DNA of 8,399 bases from Clostridia bacterium (GTDB lineage: Bacteria; Bacillota_A; Clostridia; Christensenellales; Aristaeellaceae): assembly GCA_900754775.1 (NCBI GenBank), contig CAAEDZ010000355.1:1-8399 (forward strand). Direction: 5' to 3'. The notes beneath the pieces are model-generated. The model saw only the letters and a list, made by a program, of their open reading frames with translations. It made no database searches and was not told the origin of the DNA. Below are positions 1 through 5,422 of this stretch, one piece after another. The stretch's first letter is position 1; the number at the start of each line of letters is the position of its first letter. Position numbers and translations under genes: made by a program.

Positions 1-128
1 CCCTGCGGGATTGTCAAAACCAGTCACAAGATCTCGATCTTGCGACAAACTTTGCTGATGGTAAAGTTATTCTTCACCGTGCATGTTCTCTCAACGCTCT
101 GCCCGTCTGCCTGCTTTGTCAACATCCT
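1..128. other. Window-edge region without a recognisable gene
   Basis: This stretch is visibly less GC-rich than the rest of the window, and no reading frame shows the strong G/C third-position bias of the neighbouring genes. On the plus strand only frame 2 has a stop (TGA 56-58) before the terminator that follows. The other two frames run through it, so a real upstream gene would have to end at 56-58 or before the window. The last residues in that frame (ending SRSCDKLC) match no family I know. It is most likely the 3' untranslated part or tail of an upstream plus-strand gene. An inverted repeat at 23-46 is listed separately. Confidence 0.4.
23..46. repeat. Short inverted repeat (operator-like or hairpin)
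   Basis: The arms CAAGATC (27-33) and GATCTTG (36-42) are exact reverse complements around a 2-base centre. After one mismatch on each side the symmetry continues with GTC (23-25) and GAC (44-46). The 2-base centre makes an RNA hairpin poor and a DNA operator or protein-binding palindrome more likely. No promoter next to it is clear enough to assign a role. Confidence 0.35.
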
Positions 129-159
129 GCGCCGTCTCCCACCGGGAGGCGGCGCTTTT
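129..159 (+). terminator. Intrinsic terminator of the upstream plus-strand transcript
   Basis: GCGCCGTCTCCC (129-140) pairs with GGGAGGCGGCGC (144-155) over 12 bp, with one T-G wobble and a 3-base loop. It is followed by TTTT and a further T-rich stretch ending in six Ts at 173-178. The T tract lies only on the plus-strand side, so it ends transcription entering from the left edge. It isolates the next gene, which has its own promoter 44 bases downstream. Confidence 0.75.
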
Positions 160-202
160 GCTGTTCTCGCCGTTTTTTAATCTGCGCTCTTGCAAATATC
201 CG

Positions 203-231
203 TTGCATTCTTTCCTGCATCTTGCTATAAT
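203..231 (+). promoter_or_regulatory. Sigma-A-type promoter of the CrtO-like gene
   Basis: A -35 box TTGCAT (203-208) and a perfect -10 box TATAAT (226-231) are separated by 17 bases, the optimal spacing. Transcription would start near 238, giving a leader of about 54 bases before the ATG at 292. The site follows directly on the terminator at 129-159. Confidence 0.8.
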
Positions 232-291
232 GAAAGAACTGCTTCTGAAGCCAGAATGGCTTTTTCTACGCCCCCGATAAGGAGGTCTCGG

Positions 292-834
292 ATGTTTTCC
301 CGCTTGCTGTCGCAGATCCCCGCCTTTTTCGGCCTCATCGTGCGCTTCGGCATCATCTGTCTGGTGATGGGCCTGCTCTGCTTCCTCATCGGCGAAATGA
401 TGCCGCGCAAGAACTTCGACTATCGCGCCTTTCCCTACGCTTGCCACGCGTGGGAGCGCAATGGCGATGTGTACCTGAAACTGGGCATCAACCGCTGGAA
501 GGACAAGGTGCCGGACATGAGCCGCTATATACCGCACACCTTCCGCAAGAAGATCGGCGTCATGCGCAGCCCGGAACACGTCGAGGGCCTCATCCGCGAG
601 ACCTGCGTGGCGGAACTTGTCCACGTGGTACTCATCCTCTTGAGCCCCGTGTTCCTCGTGCTGCTGCCCCGCGGCTGGAACTGGATCTGCATGCTGCTCT
701 ATGACATCTTCGGCAACCTGCCCTTCATCCTCATCCAGCGCTACAACCGCCCGCGCCTGGTCATCCTTCTGGAGCGCCAGCGCGAGGTGCAAGCCATGCA
801 GGCAGCAAAGCGCGCCGCCCGGGCGCTGTCCTGA
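292..834 (+). CDS. CrtO-like membrane acyltransferase (glycosyl-4,4'-diaponeurosporenoate acyltransferase family)
   Basis: This 180-aa integral membrane protein resembles the CrtO family, named for the staphyloxanthin enzyme that acylates a glycosylated carotenoid. Seen: a hydrophobic N-terminal segment (about 11-34), a polar middle with INRWKDKVPD (66-75) and FRKK (84-87), an ETCVAELVH motif (103-111), hydrophobic segments at about 109-127 and 128-148, and NLPFILIQRYNRPRL (142-156). These W-K-D-x-x-P-D, E-x-x-x-A-E-x-x-H and I-Q-R-Y-N-R signatures are what I associate with the family, and the length fits. The start is fixed by AGGAGG at 280-285, six bases before the ATG. An upstream in-frame ATG at 190 precedes the promoter and is excluded. 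The gene is transcribed alone between two terminators. No carotenoid genes are in the window, and Clostridia seldom make carotenoids, so the acceptor is probably another lipid or glycolipid (inference). The family call is fairly sure; the reaction is not known. Confidence 0.78.
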   Translation: MFSRLLSQIPAFFGLIVRFGIICLVMGLLCFLIGEMMPRKNFDYRAFPYACHAWERNGDVYLKLGINRWKDKVPDMSRYIPHTFRKKIGVMRSPEHVEGLIRETCVAELVHVVLILLSPVFLVLLPRGWNWICMLLYDIFGNLPFILIQRYNRPRLVILLERQREVQAMQAAKRAARALS

Positions 835-849
835 TCCCCAAAAGAAACA

Positions 850-881
850 AGCGCGTCTCCCGAAATTGGGAAACGCGCTTG
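850..881. terminator. Probable bidirectional terminator hairpin after the CrtO-like gene
   Basis: AAGCGCGT (850-857) pairs with ACGCGCTT (874-881). After a C-A mismatch, TCCC (859-862) pairs with GGGA (869-872) around a 6-base loop. It begins 15 bases after the CrtO-like stop codon. The plus-strand tail (GCGCTTT) is a weak U tract. The minus-strand tail (GTTTCTTTT) is better, so it could also catch read-through from the right. Confidence 0.55.
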
Positions 882-942
882 CGCTTTGAGACGCCGCAAA
901 CGACGCCGCAGCGCCGCGGACGCATATCCTGACGCCCTGGCC

Positions 943-970
943 TTGCTTTGCGGCGCGCATCTGCTATACT
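943..970 (+). promoter_or_regulatory. Promoter-like site in the gene-free interval
   Basis: TTGCTT (943-948) and TATACT (965-970) are 16 bases apart, close to sigma-A consensus, and point right. No credible coding region lies downstream before the end of the opposing gene. It is either fortuitous or drives a non-coding RNA (see 977-1137). Confidence 0.4.
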
Positions 971-976
971 GCTGAT

Positions 977-1137
977 CACACCGGGCGACCGGTGAGGAGC
1001 GGGCCGCCCGGCCGGCAGGCGCGCGAAGGTGGAGGGGGAGCCGGGATGACCGCCGCCCGCCGCGCCGGCCCCGCTCCGCTTTCATCCAAGGCAGACAAAA
1101 GCCCCGCACGCCGCAAAGCGGTCGTCCGGGGCCTCTT
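977..1137 (+). ncRNA. Candidate small structured RNA
   Basis: Transcription from the site at 943-970 would begin near 977. The first bases form a 6-bp stem, CACCGG (979-984) with CCGGTG (989-994), closed by the loop GCGA, a GNRA tetraloop. GGAGCGGGCCG (996-1006) can then pair with CGGCCCCGCTCC (1066-1077) with one bulged base, enclosing a purine-rich stretch at 1028-1040. The GC-rich hairpin at 1101-1132, followed by CTCTT, could serve as a weak 3' end. GC-rich DNA pairs easily by chance, and no known RNA family (6S, SRP, tmRNA, RNase P, riboswitch) was recognised. An alternative is a short ORF from ATG 1046, preceded by a G-rich RBS-like stretch at 1031-1039, but its sequence becomes an arginine-rich antisense shadow of the next gene. 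Confidence 0.22.
1093..1132 (-). terminator. Intrinsic terminator of the secreted-protein gene
   Basis: On the minus strand, GCCCCG (from 1132) pairs with CGGGGC (ending at 1101). An inner CCGC/GCGG stem closes around three bases, and TTTTGTCT follows (1100-1093). It lies 17 bases beyond the stop codon at 1149. Because the aminotransferase upstream has no terminator of its own, this is probably also the end of any transcript reading through from the three-gene cluster. Confidence 0.75.
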
Positions 1138-1148
1138 GCGCGGGCGCG

Positions 1149-1760
1149 CTAGTTGTTCTTGGCCTCCACATGTGTGCGCAGGTAGTACATCACCGTCTCC
1201 ATATCGTCGTAATCGTCGGCGGCGCAGGAGAAGTGGAAGGCGTAGATCTTCGTGCCGACATTGGCCATGATGACCGTGCCCTGAATGACGTCGTCGCCCT
1301 TGTAGCCACGGTAGATGGTGGAATAGGCGGTCTTGCCCATAAAGGGTACGTCGGTGATGAGGTTGCCGATCTCATAGCTGTCGAACTGGGAGAAGATGGC
1401 GTAGACCAGCTGCGAGAGCTGACTGGTCATCTCGTCCTCGTCGGCGCGGTCGTCCAGCTGCTTGACGGAGACGACCATGCGCGCGGGCACTTCGCCCTCG
1501 CCGACCGGCTCCTCGTAGCAGATGCTGCGCCGCCCCGGCGTCTGTTCCCAGTGCGAAGGGTAGGCAAAGCGCACGCCCAGCGTGGTGTTTTCCCAAACGG
1601 CGTATGTGTATTCGGAGATGCCCAGCCGCAGCGAGGGCACGCCGGGCGTGGCCTCCACCGTGGGCGTGGGCGAGATGTTGACGGCGAAGATGTCCTCCTC
1701 CGCCCCCGCGCCGCCCAGCAGCAGCAAAAGCGCCAAAAGCGCCGTGCAAATGCGTTTCAA
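1149..1760 (-). CDS. Secreted protein with PsbP/DcrB-like appearance
   Basis: This is a 203-aa exported protein of unknown function. Residues 1-20 form a clear Sec signal peptide: MKR, a leucine-rich core (LLALLLLL) and a small-residue end (GGAGA), with cleavage expected near residue 20. There is no lipobox cysteine. A short Thr/Pro-rich linker (about 29-43) precedes one alpha/beta domain. It has an early 'LGVRFAYPSHWEQ' stretch (61-73), conserved Y/F residues and 'GKTAYSTIYRGY' (142-153), resembling small secreted PsbP- or DcrB/DUF1795-like domains. That resemblance is weak and read by eye. The start is TTG at 1760: GGGGAGG (1776-1770) lies nine bases upstream and the signal peptide begins there. 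The open frame continues upstream to 2243, but that part overlaps the aminotransferase gene and reads as antisense-like sequence. The gene has its own promoter (1795-1823) and terminator (1093-1132). Confidence 0.72.
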   Translation of the reverse strand: MKRICTALLALLLLLGGAGAEEDIFAVNISPTPTVEATPGVPSLRLGISEYTYAVWENTTLGVRFAYPSHWEQTPGRRSICYEEPVGEGEVPARMVVSVKQLDDRADEDEMTSQLSQLVYAIFSQFDSYEIGNLITDVPFMGKTAYSTIYRGYKGDDVIQGTVIMANVGTKIYAFHFSCAADDYDDMETVMYYLRTHVEAKNN

Positions 1761-1794
1761 GGATGCGTTCCTCCCCGGGATAATTGCTGCGAAT

Positions 1795-1823
1795 ATTGTA
1801 CCATCTTTTGCGCCGCCCGTCAA
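1795..1823 (-). promoter_or_regulatory. Promoter of the secreted-protein gene
   Basis: On the minus strand, TTGACG (1823-1818) and TACAAT (1800-1795) are separated by exactly 17 bases. The start of transcription would be near 1788, about 28 bases before the TTG start codon. The -35 box sits two bases after the aminotransferase stop codon, so the gene can be expressed apart from the cluster upstream. Confidence 0.78.
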
Positions 1824-1824
1824 A

Positions 1825-2994
1825 TCAGCCGGGTAAGCCGCTTGCCTTAAGCCGCGCTGCGCAGTCCGCCAATTCCTCCGCCGGGCGCACCAGCGCGAAG
1901 CGCACATGGCCCTTTCCGCGCGAGGCGAAGGCGCTGCCGGGCGTTGCGAGTATGCCTGTGCGCGTAAACAGTTCGGTGACGAAAGCCTCGTCGTCCTCCC
2001 AACCGCGCGGGGTCTTCGCCCAGACGAACATCGTCCCCTTGGCGTCGGGCACTTCCCACCCGGCGGCGGTGAAGCTGTGGCAGAGCGCGTCGCGGCGGCG
2101 CTGGTATTCCGCGCGCTGACGCACGACGCCCTCCTGCGGCCCGTCGAGGGCGGCGATGGCGGCGCGCTGCGCCACGTAGAACAGGCCGTAGTCGATCTGC
2201 GTGCGCAAAGCGCGGAAGCGCTCGAGGATGGCCCTGTTGCCAAGCAAAAACGACAGCCGCGCGCCGGTGAGGTTGTAGGTCTTGGAGAGGGAATTGAACT
2301 CCACGCCCACCTCCATGGCCCCAGGCACGCTCAAAAACGATATGCCCTCGTTGCCGTCAAAGACGATCTCCGAATAGGCGTTGTCGTGGACGACGCAAAT
2401 GCCGTATTTGCGCGCGAAGGCCACCAGATCGTCATAAAAGGCGCGTGGAGCCACCGCGCCCACGGGATTGGCGGGGAAGGAGACGATCATCATCTTCGCC
2501 CGGCGCGCAATTTCCTCGTCGATGGCGGCAAGGTCGGGCAGATAGCCGCTTTTTTCGTCCAGCGGGTAATAGGCCACCTCCGCGCCGCACAGCGAGGGGC
2601 CGATGGCGAAGATGGGGTAGCAGGGGTCGGGCACAAGCACGATGTCGCCGGGGTCGCACAGCGTCATGGCGATGTGGGCGATGCCCTCCTGCGAGCCGTA
2701 CACGCTCATCACTTCATTTTCCGCCAGCGTGACGCCGTAGCGCCGCGCGTACCAGCGCTGCACCGCCTGCGTAAGTTCGGGCAGATCGCCCAGCGAGTAC
2801 TTGTAATTCTCCGGGTCGAGCGCCGCCTGCGCGGCCGCCGCGCGGATATGTTCGGCCACGGGAAAGTCCGGCGTGCCCACGGAGAGGTCGCACACCCATT
2901 CGCCGCGCGCAAGCCGCTCCCCTTTCAGGTCTTTGAGGACGTTGAAGATGTTGGGCTGAAAGCGCAGCGCGCGCCGGGAAAACTGCCAGTCCAT
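1825..2994 (-). CDS. PLP-dependent class I/II aminotransferase (DapL/AlaC-like)
   Basis: A 389-aa fold-type I PLP enzyme, full length for the family. It moves an amino group between an amino acid and a 2-oxo acid in the cytosol. Seen: SVGTPDFP (38-45), YKYSLGD (64-70), GSQEG (100-104, cofactor phosphate region), PDPCYP (122-127), NPVGA (176-180; usually NPTGA), HDNAYSEI (203-210) with Asp204 and Tyr207 positioned for the PLP ring, SLSKTYNLTGARL (235-247) with Lys238 as Schiff-base lysine, and Arg365 in HVRFAL for the substrate carboxylate. The SLSKTYNLTG form is typical of the group holding LL-diaminopimelate aminotransferases and AlaC-type alanine aminotransferases. The usual Trp after TG is Ala here. 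Start: ATG 2994, nine bases after AAAGGAG (3010-3004). An upstream in-frame start at 3036 lies before the RBS and inside a hairpin. Third gene of the cluster; the ligase next door suggests the 2-oxo acid or a derivative is metabolised further (inference). Substrate unknown. Confidence 0.88.
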   Translation of the reverse strand: MDWQFSRRALRFQPNIFNVLKDLKGERLARGEWVCDLSVGTPDFPVAEHIRAAAAQAALDPENYKYSLGDLPELTQAVQRWYARRYGVTLAENEVMSVYGSQEGIAHIAMTLCDPGDIVLVPDPCYPIFAIGPSLCGAEVAYYPLDEKSGYLPDLAAIDEEIARRAKMMIVSFPANPVGAVAPRAFYDDLVAFARKYGICVVHDNAYSEIVFDGNEGISFLSVPGAMEVGVEFNSLSKTYNLTGARLSFLLGNRAILERFRALRTQIDYGLFYVAQRAAIAALDGPQEGVVRQRAEYQRRRDALCHSFTAAGWEVPDAKGTMFVWAKTPRGWEDDEAFVTELFTRTGILATPGSAFASRGKGHVRFALVRPAEELADCAARLKASGLPG

Positions 2995-3014
2995 GCTCTT
3001 TTGCTCCTTTGCAG

Positions 3015-3049
3015 GCGCGCCCCGCCCGCAAAACACGGACGGGGCGCGC
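3015..3049 (-). repeat. Strong intercistronic hairpin before the aminotransferase RBS
   Basis: A 14-bp inverted repeat with a 7-base loop lies between the ligase stop codon and the aminotransferase RBS. In the minus-strand transcript every position pairs (one U-G wobble). On the plus strand the same position is an A-C mismatch, so the structure favours the minus-strand RNA. No T tract follows; the next bases run into AAAGGAG at 3010-3004. It is therefore more likely an RNA stability or processing element, or a brake on read-through or translation, than a terminator. Confidence 0.65.
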
Positions 3050-3057
3050 GGTATGCG

Positions 3058-4725
3058 TCAGTGATTGGCCTTCTGGCTGTCGCGCTCGCGCAGCTCCACG
3101 CGGCGGATCTTGCCGGAGATGGTCTTGGGAAGTTCGTCCACAAATTCGATGACGCGCGGATACTTGTACGGCGCGGTCAGCTTCTTGACGTGATTCTGCA
3201 GCTCCTTTTTCAGTTCCTCGCTCGGTTCATAGCCCTTTTTCAGCACGATGGTGGCCTTGACAATCTGGCCGCGCACCGGGTCGGGCACGCCGGTGATGGC
3301 GGTCTCCACCACGGCGTCGTGTTCCATCAGCGCGCTCTCGACCTCGAACGGCCCGATGCGGTAGCCGGAGGACTTGATGACGTCGTCGGCGCGGCCCACG
3401 TACCAGTAATAGCCCCACTCATCGCGCCAGGCGAGGTCGCGCGTGTGGTACATGCCGTCGTGCCAGACGGCCTTGGTGCCCTCCTCGTCGCGGTAGTAGC
3501 CGAGGAACATGCCCACGGGCGTCTCGTACTGCGTGCGCACCACGATCTCGCCCACCTGACCGGCGGCGCAGCTCTTGCCGTCCTCGTCGACGATGTCCAC
3601 GTCGAACTGCGGCGAGGGCTTGCCCATGGAGCCGGGGCAGACCTTCATCCACGGGAAGGTGCCCACGGTGACGCAAAGCTCCGTCTGCCCGAATATCTCG
3701 CGCAGCTCGTGCCCGGTCAGCTCCTTCCACTTTTCAAACACCTCGGGGTTGAGCGGCTCGCCCGCCGTGGTGCAGTGCTGGATGGAAGAAAGGTCGTACT
3801 TGGACACATCCTCGAGGATCATGAAGCGGTAGATGGTCGGCGGCGCGCAGAAGGTGGTCACCTTGTACTTTTCCAGCACCGCCAGCATGTCCTTGGGCAC
3901 GAACTTCTCAAAATCGTAGACCATGATGGCCGAGCCGGCCAGCCACTGCCCGTAGAGCTTGCCCCACACGGACTTCATCCAGCCAGTCTCCGAAACGGTG
4001 AGATGCAAACCGCCGTCGACGCACTGATGCCAGAACACCGCCGTCTGGATATGCCCCAGGGGATAATCGAAATTGTGGCCGACCATCTTGGGCATGCCGG
4101 ACGTGCCGGAGGTGAAGTACAGAAGCATGATGTCGTCGTGCTTGAGCGGCTCCGCCGGGCGGGGGAACTCGCAGGATTCCTCGGCCAGCAGCGCCTCAAA
4201 GTCCAGCCAGCCATCGCGCGCGCCATCGACGATGAGCAGCTTTTCCACCGTCGGACACTCAGGCATGGCCTCCTCGCAGCTGGCGGCGAAGCAGCCCTCC
4301 GCGGAGGTGACCACCATCTTGATGCCGGCGCAGTTGGCGCGGTAGACGATGTCCTTCTTCGTGAGCAGATGCGTCGCGGGCACAGCCACCGCGCCGATGC
4401 GGCACAGGGCCATGATGGCGATCCAGAAGGTGTAGTGCCGGCGCAGAACCAGCATCACCTTGTCGCCCTTCTGGATGCCCAAATGGACAAAGAGGTTGGC
4501 CGCCTGCCTGGAAAGGCGGGCGATCTCGGCAAAGGTGAAGGCGCGTTCGCGGCCGTCCATGTGCGCCCACTGCAGGGCGCGCTTGTCCGGCTCTTCCTCG
4601 GCGATGACGTCGAGCACGTCGTAGGCAAAGTTGAAGTTCTCGGGAACGTTGATGCGGAAATTGTGCAGAAAATCCTCATAGGAGCCGAATTCCGGCTTCC
4701 TCAAAAAGCGTTGGTAGAGCGTCAT
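3058..4725 (-). CDS. AMP-forming acyl-CoA synthetase (medium-chain/acetyl-CoA synthetase-like)
   Basis: This 555-aa member of the ANL superfamily activates a carboxylic acid with ATP to an acyl-adenylate, then transfers it to CoA. Seen: FTFAEIARLSRQAANLF (63-79); the ATP loop YFTSGTSGMPK (203-213); APPTIYRF (295-301); TTAGEPLNPEVF (319-330); FGQTE (345-349); YHTRDL (426-431) with Asp430 for the ribose; the hinge GRADDVIKSSGYRIGPFEVE (444-462... core 444-461); and PKTISGKIRR (533-542) with Lys539 as adenylation lysine. All catalytic motifs are present and the length is normal. It looks closest to medium-chain/acetyl-CoA-synthetase-like ligases; the acid substrate cannot be told from sequence. 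Start: ATG 4725, 11 bases after GGAGGT (4742-4737). Upstream in-frame starts lie inside the regulator gene. The RBS begins three bases after the regulator's stop codon, so the two are surely co-transcribed. The regulator's cupin may sense this enzyme's substrate or product (inference). Confidence 0.9.
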   Translation of the reverse strand: MTLYQRFLRKPEFGSYEDFLHNFRINVPENFNFAYDVLDVIAEEEPDKRALQWAHMDGRERAFTFAEIARLSRQAANLFVHLGIQKGDKVMLVLRRHYTFWIAIMALCRIGAVAVPATHLLTKKDIVYRANCAGIKMVVTSAEGCFAASCEEAMPECPTVEKLLIVDGARDGWLDFEALLAEESCEFPRPAEPLKHDDIMLLYFTSGTSGMPKMVGHNFDYPLGHIQTAVFWHQCVDGGLHLTVSETGWMKSVWGKLYGQWLAGSAIMVYDFEKFVPKDMLAVLEKYKVTTFCAPPTIYRFMILEDVSKYDLSSIQHCTTAGEPLNPEVFEKWKELTGHELREIFGQTELCVTVGTFPWMKVCPGSMGKPSPQFDVDIVDEDGKSCAAGQVGEIVVRTQYETPVGMFLGYYRDEEGTKAVWHDGMYHTRDLAWRDEWGYYWYVGRADDVIKSSGYRIGPFEVESALMEHDAVVETAITGVPDPVRGQIVKATIVLKKGYEPSEELKKELQNHVKKLTAPYKYPRVIEFVDELPKTISGKIRRVELRERDSQKANH

Positions 4726-4744
4726 GGCGTCTGTTGACCTCCGG

Positions 4745-5299
4745 TTATTTGATGACCACGGCGATGAAACGGCAGTCCGTCTCAACGGCATACATGGCGT
4801 GGGGGATGGACGAATCGTAATAGATGGAGTCGCCCGGGCCGAGATAGACCTCGTTGCCCGCCAGCACGATCTTCATGTGGCCGGTAAGCACGTAGTCGAA
4901 CTCCTGCCCCTCATGGTCGTGCGCGGTCTTGGGCGCGCCCGTGGGGTCGTATTCCACGGTGACGATGAACGGCTCCGCCTTCTTGTCGCGGAAGTTGTAG
5001 GCCAGGTGTTCGTAATGGTAGGCCTTGCGGCGGTCGAACGCCAGCCCCTTGCCCGCGCGGGTGAGGATGTAGCCCTTGAGTTTCGGGCTTTCGCCGGTGA
5101 GGAGGTCAGAAATATCTACACCCAGCGTCGATGCGATGTTGAACAGGTGGCTGAAGGAGAAATCCCTCTCGCCCGCCTCGTAAGCGATGTAATCCTCGAG
5201 CGGAACGCCCGAGCGCTCGGCGACCTCCTGCTGGGTGTAGCCCATAATCTCGCGCAGGTCGCATATTCGTATGGCGATGGCTTTGATGTTCTCGTTCAT
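4745..5299 (-). CDS. XRE-family HTH regulator with C-terminal cupin domain
   Basis: A 184-aa two-domain transcription factor. Residues 8-67 are an XRE/Cro helix-turn-helix (YTQQEVAERSGVPLEDYIAY at 21-40, then EAGERDFSFSHLFNIASTLG). Residues about 112-182 are a small cupin. Its first motif has His127, His129 and Glu133 (HDHEGQE), and its second has PGDSIYYDSSIPH with His167. All four usual metal ligands are present, so it may bind a metal and a small ligand. This architecture is a common single-component regulator of neighbouring metabolic genes, often autoregulatory. Start: ATG 5299, eight bases after AAAGGAGGA (5316-5308). The open frame extends to 5389, but that part overlaps the promoter region and has no RBS. 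First gene of the minus-strand cluster; it precedes the acyl-CoA ligase by 19 bases. Whether it represses or activates, and its ligand, are unknown. Confidence 0.9.
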   Translation of the reverse strand: MNENIKAIAIRICDLREIMGYTQQEVAERSGVPLEDYIAYEAGERDFSFSHLFNIASTLGVDISDLLTGESPKLKGYILTRAGKGLAFDRRKAYHYEHLAYNFRDKKAEPFIVTVEYDPTGAPKTAHDHEGQEFDYVLTGHMKIVLAGNEVYLGPGDSIYYDSSIPHAMYAVETDCRFIAVVIK

Positions 5300-5350
5300 G
5301 GGGAAATTCCTCCTTTGTCTGATCTGCCGCCCGAGCCGGACGGCGAATGG

Positions 5351-5379
5351 CGTATATCGTCCCGCGAAAACTCGCGCAA
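5351..5379 (-). promoter_or_regulatory. Possible promoter and operator of the XRE-cupin cluster
   Basis: On the minus strand, TTGCGC (5379-5374) and TATACG (5356-5351) are 17 bases apart, a weak to moderate sigma-A match. The spacer carries a perfect palindrome, CGCGA (5363-5367) and TCGCG (5372-5376), around AAAC. A palindrome between -35 and -10 is where a regulator would block polymerase, so it is a candidate autoregulatory operator for the XRE-cupin protein. The leader to the ATG would be about 45 bases. Confidence 0.4.
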
Positions 5380-5392
5380 GACGTAACACCGC

Positions 5393-5411
5393 GGGCGGAA
5401 TCTTTCCGCCC
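5393..5411 (-). terminator. Hairpin after murC, possible weak terminator
   Basis: GGGCGGAA (5393-5400) and TTCCGCCC (5404-5411) form an 8-bp stem with a 3-base loop, 12 bases beyond the murC stop codon. On the minus strand only a scattered T-rich tail follows (GTGTTACGTCTT), so termination may be partial and murC transcripts could read into the XRE-cupin cluster. Confidence 0.45.
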
Positions 5412-5422
5412 CGCCGGAGAGA

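Larger units (their letters stand above)
835..1148. other. Gene-free 314-base interval between convergent genes
   Basis: No reading frame here shows the codon bias of the neighbours. The interval holds a hairpin just after the CrtO-like gene (850-881), a plus-strand promoter-like site (943-970), GC-rich sequence with strong self-complementarity (979-1077), and the minus-strand terminator at 1093-1132. Each is listed separately. Confidence 0.6.

Noticed and set aside
91..960. A 289-codon minus-strand open frame over the CrtO-like gene
   Set aside because: It lies opposite a gene with a consensus promoter, perfect RBS and membrane-protein family motifs, and it crosses the terminators at 129-159 and 850-881.
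1046..1270. Possible 74-aa plus-strand ORF with a G-rich RBS-like stretch at 1031-1039
   Set aside because: After about 35 residues it becomes an arginine/serine-rich antisense reading of the secreted-protein gene. Composition alone explains it, and a non-coding RNA is the better use of the upstream promoter-like site.
3015..3049. The intercistronic hairpin as an intrinsic terminator
   Set aside because: Neither side has a T tract. The minus-strand side runs straight into the aminotransferase RBS.
1906..4737. A 943-codon open frame on the plus strand, antisense to the aminotransferase and ligase genes
   Set aside because: The minus strand carries two complete enzymes with all catalytic motifs, proper RBSs and normal lengths. 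The plus-strand product is rich in His, Gly, Val and Ala with no domain, and long antisense frames are expected in GC-rich genes with biased third positions.
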